Shown: in pieces, positions 5,644 to 6,407 of the stretch
Layout: each line of letters begins with the position of its first letter
How positions within the stretch are numbered: the first letter of the stretch is position 1
Assembly (NCBI GenBank): GCA_005788075.1
Contig: SXZC01000151.1
Coordinates: 1-6,407, forward strand
DNA: 6,407 bases
Direction of reading: 5' to 3'
Origin: Actinomycetota bacterium
GTDB lineage: Bacteria > Actinomycetota > Thermoleophilia > Miltoncostaeales > Miltoncostaeaceae
Translations under genes and position numbers: made by a program
Notes under the pieces: generated by a model
What the model saw: only the letters and a program-made list of their open reading frames with translations
Told to the model about the DNA's origin: nothing
Database searches by the model: none

Positions 5644-6407
5644 ATGCCGGTTGAGTTCGACCAAGACCCCAAGATCCAGGCATACGCCCACCCCGAGCGC
5701 CTGGTGACCACCGAGTGGCTCGAGGCGCACCTCGGGGAGCCCGGGCTCGTGGTGGCCGAGAGCGACGAGGACGTGCTGCTCTACGAGACCGGGCACATCC
5801 CCGGTGCGGTGAAGATCGACTGGCACCTCGACCTGAACGACCCGCTCACGCGCGACTACGTGGACGCCCAGGGCTTCGCCGCCCTCATGAGCGCCAAGGG
5901 CATCACGCCGGACACCACGATCGTCTTCTACGGCGACCAGAACAACTGGTGGGCGGCGTACGCCCTGTGGGTCACCTCGCTCTTCGGCCACGCCGACGTG
6001 CGCCTGCTCGACGGCGGCCGCAAGAAGTGGGTGGACGAGGGACGCCCCATGACCACCGACGTGCCCTCCCCCGCCGCAGCCGACTACCCGGTGACCGAGC
6101 GCGACGACAGCGTGATCCGCGCGTACCGCGAGCAGGTGCTCGCCCACATCGGCAACGGCAAGCTCGTGGACGTGCGCTCGCCGGGTGAGTTCTCGGGCGA
6201 GCTGCTGCACATGCCCGAGTACCCGCAGGAGGGCGCCCTTCGCGGCGGGCACATCCCCACGGCCGCGAACGTGCCGTGGCGCCGCGCCGCCAACGAGGAC
6301 GACGGCACCTTCCTCCCCGTCGACGACCTGCGCGCCATCTACGAGGGCGAGATCGGCCTCGACAAGGCCGACGACGTCATCGCCTACTGCCGTATCGGCG
6401 AGCGCTC
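5644..6407 (+). CDS. Thiosulfate sulfurtransferase, two rhodanese domains (CysA/SseA-like), C-terminus cut by window edge
   Basis: 254 complete codons are present; the family usually has about 275-300 residues, so little is missing. Domain 1 (about 20-135) has the rhodanese features ETGHIPGAVKIDW (48-60) and LLDGGRKKWVDEG (121-133). Its active-site loop reads FYGDQNNW, with D98 where a Cys would be, so it is the structural, non-catalytic domain as usual in tandem rhodaneses. Domain 2 (about 155 on) has LVDVRSPGEFSG (174-185), RGGHIPTAANVPW (200-212) and the loop YCRIGER with C249 as the persulfide-forming nucleophile. The CRxGxR loop resembles thiosulfate sulfurtransferases rather than the CGSGVT loop of mercaptopyruvate sulfurtransferases, and matches the actinobacterial CysA style. 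The expected reaction is sulfur transfer from thiosulfate to cyanide or a thiol acceptor in the cytoplasm. The true physiological acceptor is not evident. The start is set by AGGAGG. Confidence 0.92.
   Translation, partial: MPVEFDQDPKIQAYAHPERLVTTEWLEAHLGEPGLVVAESDEDVLLYETGHIPGAVKIDWHLDLNDPLTRDYVDAQGFAALMSAKGITPDTTIVFYGDQNNWWAAYALWVTSLFGHADVRLLDGGRKKWVDEGRPMTTDVPSPAAADYPVTERDDSVIRAYREQVLAHIGNGKLVDVRSPGEFSGELLHMPEYPQEGALRGGHIPTAANVPWRRAANEDDGTFLPVDDLRAIYEGEIGLDKADDVIAYCRIGER

Noticed and set aside
4392..5711. Open minus-strand frame of 439 codons across nhaA, the peptidase and the rhodanese start
   Set aside because: It spans three well-supported plus-strand features and has no family signature.

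Overview
This is a GC-rich window with strongly G/C-ended codons. The protein families point to a high-GC actinobacterium: a GH15 trehalase/glucoamylase-like enzyme, a thermonuclease with an Excalibur tail, an M15_4 carboxypeptidase and a CysA-type rhodanese. The lineage, possibly a deep-branching actinobacterial group, is inferred from style and family only. I see no rRNA, tRNA, mobile element, CRISPR array or phage gene. Coding density is very high, and no gene-free stretch exceeds about 75 bases.

Left part, minus strand (1-1013): a two-gene unit. A divergent metallo-beta-lactamase-fold-like protein is read first. A PIG-V-like membrane mannosyltransferase follows, its start fused to the upstream stop (TGATG), and it runs off the left edge. 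A GH15 glycoside hydrolase diverges from this unit on the plus strand, with only a few bases between the start codons. It converges on a secreted thermonuclease (minus strand) so tightly that both TAG stops lie in one CTAG tetranucleotide.

Right part, plus strand (3685-6407): an NhaA-type Na+/H+ antiporter starts 36 bases from the divergent nuclease start. It is followed by a secreted M15-family D-Ala-D-Ala carboxypeptidase-like protein and then a two-domain thiosulfate sulfurtransferase, cut off by the right edge just after its active-site loop.

The genes look like ordinary metabolic, envelope and homeostasis genes rather than one pathway. Two encode exported enzymes (nuclease, peptidase) and two encode membrane proteins (mannosyltransferase, antiporter). 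Initiation signals are mixed: the GH15 and nhaA genes have GTG starts with no Shine-Dalgarno but a -10-like hexamer 6-7 bases upstream, as in leaderless actinobacterial transcripts, whereas the rhodanese gene has a textbook AGGAGG. I found no convincing undescribed system. The points most worth a second look are the divergent MBL-like protein coupled to a mannosyltransferase, the shared-stop convergent junction, and a cluster of palindromes over the 5' end of the nuclease gene.
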